Positions 1 through 7,272 of a stretch of 64,000 nt of DNA are shown here, one piece after another. Every line of letters begins with the position of its first letter. Within the stretch, counting starts at the first letter, position 1. This DNA is from Armatimonadota bacterium (lineage in GTDB: Bacteria; Armatimonadota; UBA5829; DSUL01): positions 1,850,162 to 1,914,161 of the forward strand of contig AP024674.1 of the NCBI GenBank assembly GCA_025998755.1. The letters run 5' to 3'. The notes under the pieces were generated by a model. That model was not told the origin of the DNA and made no database searches. It worked only from the letters and a program-made list of their open reading frames with translations. The position numbers and the translations under genes are program-made.

Positions 1-803
1 CGCCACTGCACAGGATTCAGGATCTGGATGCCGGCTTCGATGAGATCCGGAAGGATGTCCCGAATGGCCCCGTCGGAGTGGTGGAACACGAAGGAGCCGT
101 GCTGCTTCGTAAGTTCGATCATGCGCTTCATGCGCGGAAGCAGGAACTCCCGGATCTGAGCAGGCGAATACATCAATCCTTCCTGCCCGCCCAGATCCTC
201 CGCCACATAGGTGATCATTACGACCCCGGGGATAGTCTCGAAGATGCGCAGCGTGGTCTGGTAGGCCAGGTCGAAAAGACGATCCAGGCAGTAGTGGACG
301 ATCTCCGGGTTCTCCACCAGATCCACGAACGCCTGCTCCTCGCCACGCAGAAGTTTGTATAGCAGGAACGGCTCCGAGCCGCCGCCCTGCACGGGCAGAT
401 GCTCCTTGCCCTTCACCTGATCCGGCAGCACGGAGAAATCCCAGTCATCCACGCGGGGCCAGCGGTAGTTCGCCTCGATCTCCTCCGGCGACGAAAACCT
501 GGCGAGCGGAGGTTCGCCCACCACCTCACTGTAGGCGCCGGTTCCGTAGTCCACCGTCCGGCGCCTCAATCCCCAGATGTCCGTCCCCTCCTCCGGTGGA
601 GGACCGATATAGGACGGCCCCACGGATACGGGTCGGTCTATATGCAAGCGCTGGAGCATCTCATCGTATGTGCAGCCGAGATGCGCGCACAGCTTCTCAG
701 TGGCCTCGCCGGTGGCCCAGTAATCCATCGGCACGCGGTCGGGTTTCTGGCGGGTCAGCACGGCGAGCCACCGCTCGCGGGGGGTCATTGTTTCCTTGGG
801 CAT
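1..803 (-). CDS. Uroporphyrinogen-decarboxylase (URO-D) superfamily protein, C-terminus cut by window edge
   Basis: The frame opens at an ATG (801-803) behind AGAGGA and runs without a stop off the left edge, giving 267 visible residues. It starts MPKETMTPRERWLAVL, then QKPDRVPMDYW, the usual N-terminus of the URO-D-like branch rather than true HemE. Further on it has YVAEDLGGQEG and FVFHHSDGAIRD, the latter matching the conserved histidine/Asp-Gly region of URO-D-fold methyltransferase-like proteins. Family members are cytoplasmic TIM barrels; many in this branch are corrinoid-dependent methyltransferases or have no known substrate. No corrinoid protein is visible beside it. It is divergent from the PEP-CTERM gene. 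The family call is solid; the exact function is unknown. Confidence 0.85.
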   Translation of the reverse strand, partial: MPKETMTPRERWLAVLTRQKPDRVPMDYWATGEATEKLCAHLGCTYDEMLQRLHIDRPVSVGPSYIGPPPEEGTDIWGLRRRTVDYGTGAYSEVVGEPPLARFSSPEEIEANYRWPRVDDWDFSVLPDQVKGKEHLPVQGGGSEPFLLYKLLRGEEQAFVDLVENPEIVHYCLDRLFDLAYQTTLRIFETIPGVVMITYVAEDLGGQEGLMYSPAQIREFLLPRMKRMIELTKQHGSFVFHHSDGAIRDILPDLIEAGIQILNPVQW

Positions 804-916
804 CGGTGTCCTCTATACCATCGGCCAGCACTGCGGCATTGGCAGAGTTCAGCGGACAGCAAGCGCAATTCCTCCGCCCGGGACGTCGGCTCCGATCGGG
901 AGAGGCTTGAAGAACT

Positions 917-928
917 GGTAAATTTACC
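917..928. promoter_or_regulatory. Perfect 12-bp palindrome in a divergent intergenic region
   Basis: GGTAAATTTACC reads identically on both strands. It lies in the 283-bp gap between the divergent URO-D-like and PEP-CTERM genes, where a shared operator would sit. No convincing -35/-10 pair could be assigned around it. Its role as an operator is inference. The rest of the gap (804-1086) holds no recognisable gene. Confidence 0.3.
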
Positions 929-1086
929 GATTGCTTTCTGTCTCAGCTGGTCGCATACTTGGCGGAAGACAAGTTGGCGCCACCAATCCTGCCCCCCGGC
1001 GCGGTGAGGCAGGCGGCTGTTCCGTGTCAGGTCGGCTGCTTCAACGTGGAGAGGGTGGACGGTCACTGTCGAGGGAGGAGGTCACT

Positions 1087-1722
1087 ATGAAGTGTCTTAT
1101 TGCCGTGCTTCTTGCGCTTGCGGTGGTGCTGTGCGTCCCCGCACAGGCCGCTGACCCCATCAATGTGGGAGACATCATCAGTTTCGTCCGCGGCCCCGGA
1201 ACCGGATCCGGTGGGGAGTTCATTGTCCACAAGGGCGGAGCGCCCGTCTATTCCACATTCTGCGTGCAGATCGCTGAGTTGCTGTCGCTGTCACCGGCAG
1301 ACAATCCCACACGGTGGCTCTACAAGGTTGGTAACATCTCGGAGCAGATCGTGCTCGCCGGGTCCAAGCCGCTGGACCACAAAAGCGCCTGGCTGTACAC
1401 GCAGTTCCGGGCAGGAACGCTTCCGGGGTATGACGGATCGGACGCAGCCGCCAACGCTCTCCAGAACGCCATCTGGCACAGTGAGGGACTGGTGACGCTG
1501 CAGCCCGGTAATGCCACCACGTGGTACAACATGGCCGTCGCAGCCGGCTGGACGGACAACGGGCCGGTGCGCGTGATCAACCTGATGTATCCGGACGGCT
1601 ATGCGCACGCGCAGGATGTTCTGGTGCTGGTGCCGATCCCCGAGCCGCTCTCTATGACGCTGGCAGGACTGGGGCTGGCCGCTGTCGCGGGCCTGCGCGG
1701 CAGGGCGCGCCGCAAAACCTGA
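1087..1722 (+). CDS. PEP-CTERM sorting-domain secreted protein
   Basis: A 211-residue protein. The ATG at 1087 has a strong GGGAGGAGG site upstream; the open frame before it lacks signal-peptide character, so this start is preferred. A signal peptide covers residues 1-22 (hydrophobic run, then PAQAAD). The body (about 23-180) has no recognised catalytic motif; it carries FCVQI and ALQNAIWHSEG, a pattern seen in PEP-CTERM proteins with thioester-like or Cys-Gln segments. The C-terminus has all three parts of a PEP-CTERM signal: PIPEP, a hydrophobic helix (TLAGLGLAAVAGL) and a basic tail RGRARRK. Such proteins are recognised by an exosortase and delivered to the surface or exopolysaccharide matrix. 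No exosortase gene lies in the window. A strong terminator follows. Confidence 0.88.
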   Translation: MKCLIAVLLALAVVLCVPAQAADPINVGDIISFVRGPGTGSGGEFIVHKGGAPVYSTFCVQIAELLSLSPADNPTRWLYKVGNISEQIVLAGSKPLDHKSAWLYTQFRAGTLPGYDGSDAAANALQNAIWHSEGLVTLQPGNATTWYNMAVAAGWTDNGPVRVINLMYPDGYAHAQDVLVLVPIPEPLSMTLAGLGLAAVAGLRGRARRKT

Positions 1723-1755
1723 GAGCGCGCCGCCGCGCTCCTGAGTCGAAGCCAG

Positions 1756-1784
1756 AAGGCCCGCCGCATTGCGGCGGGCCTTTC
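1756..1784 (+). terminator. Intrinsic terminator after the PEP-CTERM gene
   Basis: A perfect 12-bp stem, AAGGCCCGCCGC / GCGGCGGGCCTT, with a 3-nt ATT loop, ends in a short T run. It begins 34 bp after the PEP-CTERM stop codon. The stem is symmetric and could also stop the convergent hydrolase transcript. Confidence 0.8.
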
Positions 1785-1821
1785 CCCTGCGAAACGGCTG
1801 CGAGAATTCCGCCCCCGCAGG

Positions 1822-2766
1822 TCAGTAGGAGGGCGCTCCTTCTTTTTCAGCCTTTGCGGCGAGATGACGCTGAAACCAGTCCGCCATCAGCACGATGTCG
1901 CGGTCCAGTGCCTCCCAACCGTGTCCTTTGCCCTCCCGCTCGATAAGCTCCACCGGCACACCGGAAGCGCGCAGAGCAACCTGCAGACGCCTTGACTGCT
2001 GCACAGGAACCAGTTCGTCCCGGTCTCCGTGGATCAGCAGCACCGGCGGATCGCCTGCCGACACGTGTGTGACAGGCGAGATCTGCCGGGCGATCTCAAG
2101 CCTCTGCTGCGGATCTGTAACCAGGATGATCCGTCCGCTTGCCGGATCGGCCCGCACGAACTCGAAAGGCGCCACAAACGGCTTCAGCTCCTCACCGAGC
2201 GCCTTGAACACATCCCGCCCCTCCCTGCCATAGTTCAGGAAGTCCGTCGGAGGAAACAGCGCCGCGACCGCGGCGACGCGTGCGGGCAGACGATCCACCG
2301 GGTCTTTCGCCGCCGGATCGCCTGGCGCAGCCGAAAGCGCCACGGTCAACGCCAGGTGTCCGCCCGCTGAAGCGCCCGTTATTCCCAGCCGCTCCGGATC
2401 CACCCCATAGGCCGCGGCATTTGCACGGACGAACCGGACCGATCGCCGCACATCCTCGATGGCCTCCGGAATGGTGAACCGCGGCTGGCTCCCGTGCACC
2501 ACGGCAAATACGGTGAAACCCCGCGACAGGAACGGGCGCAGGATCTCCGGGTTGATTGCCTCGTGCGAGGAGAACCAGCCGCCGCTGATGACGCATATGA
2601 CCCCGGCTCCGTTCGGCGAGGCCGGCTGCAGCACATCCATCGTCAGAGCCAGGCCATGCCTCCTCCCGTAGATGACGTCCCGCTCCCGGGTGTGGCCCGG
2701 TTGCTCGTCCGCCGCCGCGGGAAGACCCATCAACAGGAGAGCACCACAGGTGAAGACCCAGAGCAC
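1822..2766 (-). CDS. Secreted alpha/beta-hydrolase (acetyl-xylan-esterase/BD-FAE-like)
   Basis: A GTG at 2766 has GGAGG about eight bases upstream and leads directly into a signal peptide (MLWVFTCGALLLMGLP...AAADEQ). The frame stays open to another GTG at 2781 that has no ribosome site. The mature protein is an alpha/beta hydrolase: the HGG-like oxyanion region is ISGGWF, the nucleophile elbow is GASAGG (Ser near residue 133), the acid is in GDRDELVP and the base histidine in GKGHGWEA. The layout matches feruloyl/acetyl esterase families that deacylate plant polysaccharides. It sits directly downstream of the GH38 mannosidase, separated by a GC-rich hairpin, so a role in glycan catabolism is plausible. 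Substrate is not determinable. Confidence 0.82.
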   Translation of the reverse strand: MLWVFTCGALLLMGLPAAADEQPGHTRERDVIYGRRHGLALTMDVLQPASPNGAGVICVISGGWFSSHEAINPEILRPFLSRGFTVFAVVHGSQPRFTIPEAIEDVRRSVRFVRANAAAYGVDPERLGITGASAGGHLALTVALSAAPGDPAAKDPVDRLPARVAAVAALFPPTDFLNYGREGRDVFKALGEELKPFVAPFEFVRADPASGRIILVTDPQQRLEIARQISPVTHVSAGDPPVLLIHGDRDELVPVQQSRRLQVALRASGVPVELIEREGKGHGWEALDRDIVLMADWFQRHLAAKAEKEGAPSY

Positions 2767-2790
2767 CAAATCAGCCTCCACGGAATTGGC

Positions 2791-2830
2791 GGGCCGGGCG
2801 GCACGGCAACAACCTGAAACCGCCCGGCCC
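2791..2830 (-). terminator. GC-rich hairpin between mannosidase and hydrolase genes
   Basis: GGGCCGGGCGG (2791-2801) pairs perfectly with CCGCCCGGCCC (2820-2830), an 11-bp stem beginning 4 bp past the mannosidase stop. There is no U-tract, so it is a terminator or mRNA-end stabiliser rather than a textbook intrinsic terminator. Confidence 0.55.
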
Positions 2831-2834
2831 TGGA

Positions 2835-5800
2835 TCAGCGAACCAGCTTGAACGTCTTGATCTCGAAGGGACGGATCTGGAAGGTAAAGGAGCCGCCGAT
2901 CGAAGGCACCTCCTCCAGGTTATCTTCCATCAGATCGCATTCGAATACGCGGCTGAACGGCAGATCCACCGACACGGTCACCGTCCCGCGGCGATTGTGG
3001 CACTCGTAACAACGCAGGATGACGCTGTCCTCGCGCTCCGCCTTCTTGACCGTCTCCAGGATCACGTGTTCGCTATCCACGCGGAGAAACGACTTCACTG
3101 GAGGCAAGTTGCCTGGGGTAGCCTCCACGGGCAAGACTCGCATTGGCACGTTCAGACCGTAGGCCTCGCGCACGGTTCCGGCCTCCACGTAATCCCCGGC
3201 GTGCGGCATGATGGAGTACGTGAACACGTGCTCGCCCATGTCGGCTTCAGGATCCGGATCCTTCGGGGCACGCAACAGGGTCAGGCGCATCTCGTTGCCC
3301 TTCGTGTGGTGCCCGTATTTGCAGTCGTTCATCAGGCTCATCCCGAAGCCTTCCTCGGAGATGTCCGCCCAGCGATGCGCACAGACCTCGAAGCGCGCGA
3401 AATCCCAGCTGGTGTTGGTGTGAGTGGGCCGCGTGACGTTGCCGAACTGGATCTCATAGCGCGCCTCGGCCGCGTTGACATCCACCGGGAACAGAGCTTT
3501 CAGCACGCGATCCTTCTCGTGCCAGTCCACCCAGGTCTCGAAGTCTATGCGGGGAGAGTCCGCGTAGATGATGATGCGCTGCGTGAGACGCGAGCAGCTG
3601 AACGAGCGGCGCACCTCGACTGCTGCACGCACCGGACCCTCTTCCACAACCTCAAGCGAGTCCGTCTGCGTGACGTCCTCCCACTTGTCCTCGTAGAAGA
3701 AGTCTATGTCCCAGGCCGGCCAGTCTATGGGCTTGTCCTCATAGAGCCGCAGAAGATTGGCACGCTCGCCCGGCTTTACCAGGTCCCGCCCCGTGGCCTT
3801 GTGAAGCAGCGAAACAATGGCGCCCTTTGAGTCCAGCCTTACCCGGAACCAGGCGTTCTCCAGCGTGGTCCGGCTGACCTTCAGAGGATTTCTCGTCGGG
3901 GCCGGCTCCCGCTCAACCAGGCGATAGACAGCGTACCCTGCGGAAGGCGCGCTGGCCGCGAACAACAGCTGATCCCCTGAGCGCTGCGCAGGAACCTCCT
4001 GGCCATCGGGACCCACCACAGCGTGCGGAGCATCCTGCGGCGCGGGGACGCTTACGACGGCCTTGCGATCCCAGGGCAGGGTGTTGAAAACGAGAAGGGG
4101 CGAGCCCTGTCCACGGGTATCCACGTTCCGGGCGATCCGCTCCAGCGCCCGGCCGGCGGCCTCCTCCCCCACGCGGAAGATCTCCGGGTACATCCGGTCC
4201 GTATCTTCGTACACCAGGCGGATGGAGCTCCCGGGAATGACATCGTGGAACTGGTTGCAGAGGATGTCCTCCCATTTCTCACGCAGCTCGGCGGCAGGAT
4301 ATTCGAGTCCCAGGGGCATCGCCAGGCAGGACAGCAGCTCCGCATCCCTGTAGAGAAACTCGGCCTTGCGGTTATATCGTTTGTTGCGCGCCTGGGTGGT
4401 GTAGGTCCCTCGATGCAGCTCAAGATACAGCTCTCCCACCCACTCAGGATAGTCTATCTGCTGATCGTCGATGGAGTGGAAGAAATCCGTAACCTTTTTC
4501 TGGACGCATCGCGGCAGCCCTTCCAGATCCTTCGAACGCTGCAGGAACTCCAGATGCCGACGGTCGGGACCGCCTCCTCCGTCCCCCCATCCATAGCTGA
4601 GAAGGGACTCGTCGCAGCGGTCCTTCTCCTTGAACTCTCGCACCTGCTGCAGCAGCTTGCCCGGCTCGGGATAGGCGTTATAGTCCGTGGTGGGCGGGAA
4701 GTGCGCCAGCACCCTGGAACCGTCTATCCCCTTCCAGTAGAACGTGTTGTAAGGGAAAGTGTTGAACTGGCTCCAGTTGATCTTGATTGTGGAGAAGTAC
4801 GGCACCCTGGCCTTGCGCAGGATCTGTGGGAGCGCAGCGGAGTAGCCGAACACATCCGGCAGCCACAGGACGTCGGTCTCAATCCCGAACTCATCCAGAT
4901 AGAAGTTCTTTCCAAAGAGAATCTGCCGGATGAGCGATTCACCGGAGCTCAGATTGCAGTCGGCCTCCACCCACATGCTGCCCGTAACGTCCCACCGTCC
5001 TTCCTTGACCCGCTTCTTGATCTCCTCATACAGGGCCGGATACTGCTCCTTGGTGAACTTGTAAAGCTGCGCCTGGCTCTGGCTGAAGATGTACTCGGGG
5101 TACTGCTCCATCAGCCGCATGACGGTGGAGAAGGTGCGGGCGCACTTGCGCTTGGTCTCGCGATAAGGCCACAGCCAGGCCACGTCTATGTGCGAATGGC
5201 CGTGCACCGCCACCGTGGTGGCGCTGGCGGAAGCCGGGCACTCCATCAGAGGTTGGAGGATCTTGCGCGCACGAACGGCAGAGGCGCGCAGCGAGTCATC
5301 ATCCGTGTTGTGGTAATCAAAGGCATCCACGCTCTTGTTGAGCGTGTAGATGATCTTCGCCCGCCGTGGGCTGTCGTCCGGAAGCTGCAGCGCCAGCAGA
5401 TACAGCACCTCCAGATCGAACCAGTAGCGCTGGACTTCCGGGTTGCGGACCCCAATCTCGGCCCTCGCGAACCGGCGTTTGGAGGGATCGTGTGGAGAAT
5501 GCCAGTGGATGGAGCTGGCGTCCACCACCAGGTCGAACTCTTCTCCTCCCCGCGCCTTCTTCAGCAAGAGCAGCTCCTGATGGTTGGCGTCCACCCCCTG
5601 AAAAGGCTTGCCATCCAGGAAGGCGCATGCCTCTCCACCGAAGTCCAGATATGCGGCCACTTCCCGTCCCGCAAAGGATTCCGGCACCCGGATGCGCAGT
5701 CGGAACCAGGCATTCATCCCGCCCCCGCCCCACCAGTCTCCCACGCTGATGGGCCGGAAATCCTTCGCCGTTAGAGCCTCCTCGATGCGCTCGAACTCGG

Positions 5801-5936
5801 GCGTCTCCCGGTAGACGATGTCCGTGATGGGCGTCAGGCCGGAGACCATGTAACCCATGATCTCGTCCTTGCGGCGGCGGATCTTGTTCAGGATGATGCT
5901 GTCCTTGGTGAAAGTAAGCGGTCCTCGGTATGGCAT
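2835..5936 (-). CDS. Glycoside hydrolase family 38 alpha-mannosidase
   Basis: A 1033-residue protein, the usual length for bacterial GH38 enzymes, which remove alpha-linked mannose from glycans with zinc-assisted retaining chemistry. The GH38 catalytic domain starts near residue 245 with HGHSHIDVAWLWPY, containing the zinc-binding His and Asp. The nucleophile Asp is in LWLPDVFGYSA near residue 360. A further conserved segment is CNQFHDVIPGSSI near residue 560. The C-terminal half is the beta-sandwich region typical of the family, ending FEIKTFKLVR. No signal peptide is seen, so it is probably cytoplasmic. The ATG at 5936 has GGGAGAG about a dozen bases upstream; an internal ATG 26 codons later is possible. 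It lies between the CDF transporter gene and the secreted esterase gene, all on the same strand. Confidence 0.93.
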   Translation of the reverse strand: MPYRGPLTFTKDSIILNKIRRRKDEIMGYMVSGLTPITDIVYRETPEFERIEEALTAKDFRPISVGDWWGGGGMNAWFRLRIRVPESFAGREVAAYLDFGGEACAFLDGKPFQGVDANHQELLLLKKARGGEEFDLVVDASSIHWHSPHDPSKRRFARAEIGVRNPEVQRYWFDLEVLYLLALQLPDDSPRRAKIIYTLNKSVDAFDYHNTDDDSLRASAVRARKILQPLMECPASASATTVAVHGHSHIDVAWLWPYRETKRKCARTFSTVMRLMEQYPEYIFSQSQAQLYKFTKEQYPALYEEIKKRVKEGRWDVTGSMWVEADCNLSSGESLIRQILFGKNFYLDEFGIETDVLWLPDVFGYSAALPQILRKARVPYFSTIKINWSQFNTFPYNTFYWKGIDGSRVLAHFPPTTDYNAYPEPGKLLQQVREFKEKDRCDESLLSYGWGDGGGGPDRRHLEFLQRSKDLEGLPRCVQKKVTDFFHSIDDQQIDYPEWVGELYLELHRGTYTTQARNKRYNRKAEFLYRDAELLSCLAMPLGLEYPAAELREKWEDILCNQFHDVIPGSSIRLVYEDTDRMYPEIFRVGEEAAGRALERIARNVDTRGQGSPLLVFNTLPWDRKAVVSVPAPQDAPHAVVGPDGQEVPAQRSGDQLLFAASAPSAGYAVYRLVEREPAPTRNPLKVSRTTLENAWFRVRLDSKGAIVSLLHKATGRDLVKPGERANLLRLYEDKPIDWPAWDIDFFYEDKWEDVTQTDSLEVVEEGPVRAAVEVRRSFSCSRLTQRIIIYADSPRIDFETWVDWHEKDRVLKALFPVDVNAAEARYEIQFGNVTRPTHTNTSWDFARFEVCAHRWADISEEGFGMSLMNDCKYGHHTKGNEMRLTLLRAPKDPDPEADMGEHVFTYSIMPHAGDYVEAGTVREAYGLNVPMRVLPVEATPGNLPPVKSFLRVDSEHVILETVKKAEREDSVILRCYECHNRRGTVTVSVDLPFSRVFECDLMEDNLEEVPSIGGSFTFQIRPFEIKTFKLVR

Positions 5937-5973
5937 GGATATCGCGTCTCTCCCCGTGCTGTACGTGAAAGCC

Positions 5974-5993
5974 GCCGTCCTGGTGAGGACGGC
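5974..5993 (-). terminator. Short hairpin between CDF transporter and mannosidase genes
   Basis: GCCGTCCT (5974-5981) pairs with AGGACGGC (5986-5993) around a 4-nt loop, in the 90-bp gap after the CDF gene. There is no clear U-tract. It may end the transporter transcript or lie in the mannosidase leader. Confidence 0.4.
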
Positions 5994-6026
5994 TTGCTCA
6001 AAGAGGGGCTTCCACAGAGGGAGACG

Positions 6027-7034
6027 CTATTCCTGCCCGGACCTCGCCGACTCCACGGCGTCCGGCCAGAGCTCCTCGCGCTCTTCGCGGCTAAGCAGAC
6101 AGCCGGCCCGGCAGTTGGGCTTGCAGTCTCCGTTGCAGGGCTCGACGTGGATGGTGACACTGGAGAACGGGAAGCGCTCTTCGATGTCGCAGCCCATGAC
6201 ATCGCATATGCGGTGGGCATCCTCCACGCTCATGTCCGACTCCACCAGCAGATGGAACTCTATGAACCTGCGCCCTCCGGCCTTGCGGGTGCGCAGGCGA
6301 TGGTAGCCGCGGATGGTGGGAGTCAGACGCGAGATATACTCCCTGATCCAGCGCTCCTCCTCAGGGGGGAGGCTTGCGTCCATCAGATCCCGCACAGATT
6401 CGGCCGTCAGGCGCCAGGCGGCGCGGACGATGAGCAGTGCCACCGCGATGGCGGCCACGGGATCGAACCAGTGGAAGTGCACCCCACGGACCAGAGACTC
6501 CCCGATCCAGATGGCTGCCAGCGCGAACGTGACTCCGGCGGAGGTGTAAACATCGGTCCTCAGGTGCCATGCGTCGGCTTCCAGGGCGATGGAATCCGTC
6601 TCGCGGGCCACGCGGAACAGATGGGAGCTGACAGCGATGTTCACCACGCAGGAGAGGAGCATGACGGCGGCTCCCCAGTGAGCCATCTCAAGGGTTTCAG
6701 CATGCGCCAGCTTCAGGGCGGCTTCCCTGACGATCCACGCGGCCGCGGCGAAGATCAGCAGCGCCTCGATGGCGCCGGAGATGTTCTCGGCCTTGCCGTG
6801 GCCGAAGGGATGGTCTGCATCGGCAGGCCGCCCCGATGCGCGGACGGCTGCAAAGGCGATAAGGGCGGCCACCAGGTCCATGGCCGAATGCACCGCCTCG
6901 GACATGACCGCCACCGACCCGATGGTCAGCCCGACAGCAAGCTTCACAAGTACAAGAACGGTATTGGACCCGACGGAGAGCATCGCGGCCCGTTGCTTGC
7001 GCAGGCTGTCTATCGCCGGAGTGGACATGCTCAT
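6027..7034 (-). CDS. Cation diffusion facilitator (CDF) divalent-metal efflux transporter with Cys-rich tail
   Basis: An inner-membrane CDF exporter (Zn/Fe/Mn/Co class), 335 residues from the ATG at 7034; a second ATG lies two codons on, and the frame is open to a TTG at 7058 without a ribosome site. Six hydrophobic segments are visible. The site-A motif HSAMD (about residues 49-53) and HPFGHGKAE (about 75-83), then HLRTDVYTS, supply the transport-site histidines and aspartates. The soluble C-terminal domain (from about residue 215) shows the ferredoxin-like dimerisation fold (FIEFHLLVESDMSVEDAH). It ends in an unusual CNGDCKPNCRAGC stretch, four cysteines that look metal-binding. A stable hairpin sits in the leader. 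The family is certain; the metal is not. Confidence 0.92.
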   Translation of the reverse strand: MSMSTPAIDSLRKQRAAMLSVGSNTVLVLVKLAVGLTIGSVAVMSEAVHSAMDLVAALIAFAAVRASGRPADADHPFGHGKAENISGAIEALLIFAAAAWIVREAALKLAHAETLEMAHWGAAVMLLSCVVNIAVSSHLFRVARETDSIALEADAWHLRTDVYTSAGVTFALAAIWIGESLVRGVHFHWFDPVAAIAVALLIVRAAWRLTAESVRDLMDASLPPEEERWIREYISRLTPTIRGYHRLRTRKAGGRRFIEFHLLVESDMSVEDAHRICDVMGCDIEERFPFSSVTIHVEPCNGDCKPNCRAGCLLSREEREELWPDAVESARSGQE

Positions 7035-7065
7035 TTCAGGATGCCGGATACCATTCAACAGAAAG

Positions 7066-7104
7066 GACCCCGCGAGACACGCTCAATGACAGTCCCGCGA
7101 GGTC
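7066..7104 (-). promoter_or_regulatory. Conserved-looking leader hairpin upstream of the CDF gene
   Basis: Read on the minus strand, GACCTCGCGGGAC (7104-7092) can pair with GTCTCGCGGGGTC (7078-7066) as a 13-bp RNA stem with two G-U wobbles and a 13-nt loop. On the plus strand the same positions would be mismatches, so the fold favours the minus-strand transcript. It lies about 30 bp before the CDF start. A metal-responsive attenuator is possible, but it matches no riboswitch I recognise. The remaining gap (7105-7272) has GC-rich sequence and no gene. Confidence 0.4.
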
Positions 7105-7272
7105 CGACCGTAGAAACCCTCGCTGCCCCACTCTTGCCAGGGGCCCGGCCCCGTCCCGCCCTGCGCGGGATGGCCTGATCCGGCTTGAGTATAACGCCCT
7201 CCGGCTGTCGGCGTCAAGAAAACGCGCCAGGCCCAGGGAGCGGGCGCCGGGACCGGCGCCGGTCCGTCCACT

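Noticed and set aside
4023-5774. A 583-codon plus-strand open frame opposite the GH38 mannosidase
   Set aside because: The minus strand carries an unbroken GH38 protein with catalytic motifs; the plus frame has no family signature. The same applies to long plus-strand frames at 7516-9525, 12840-14123, 18312-19769 and 59998-61779.
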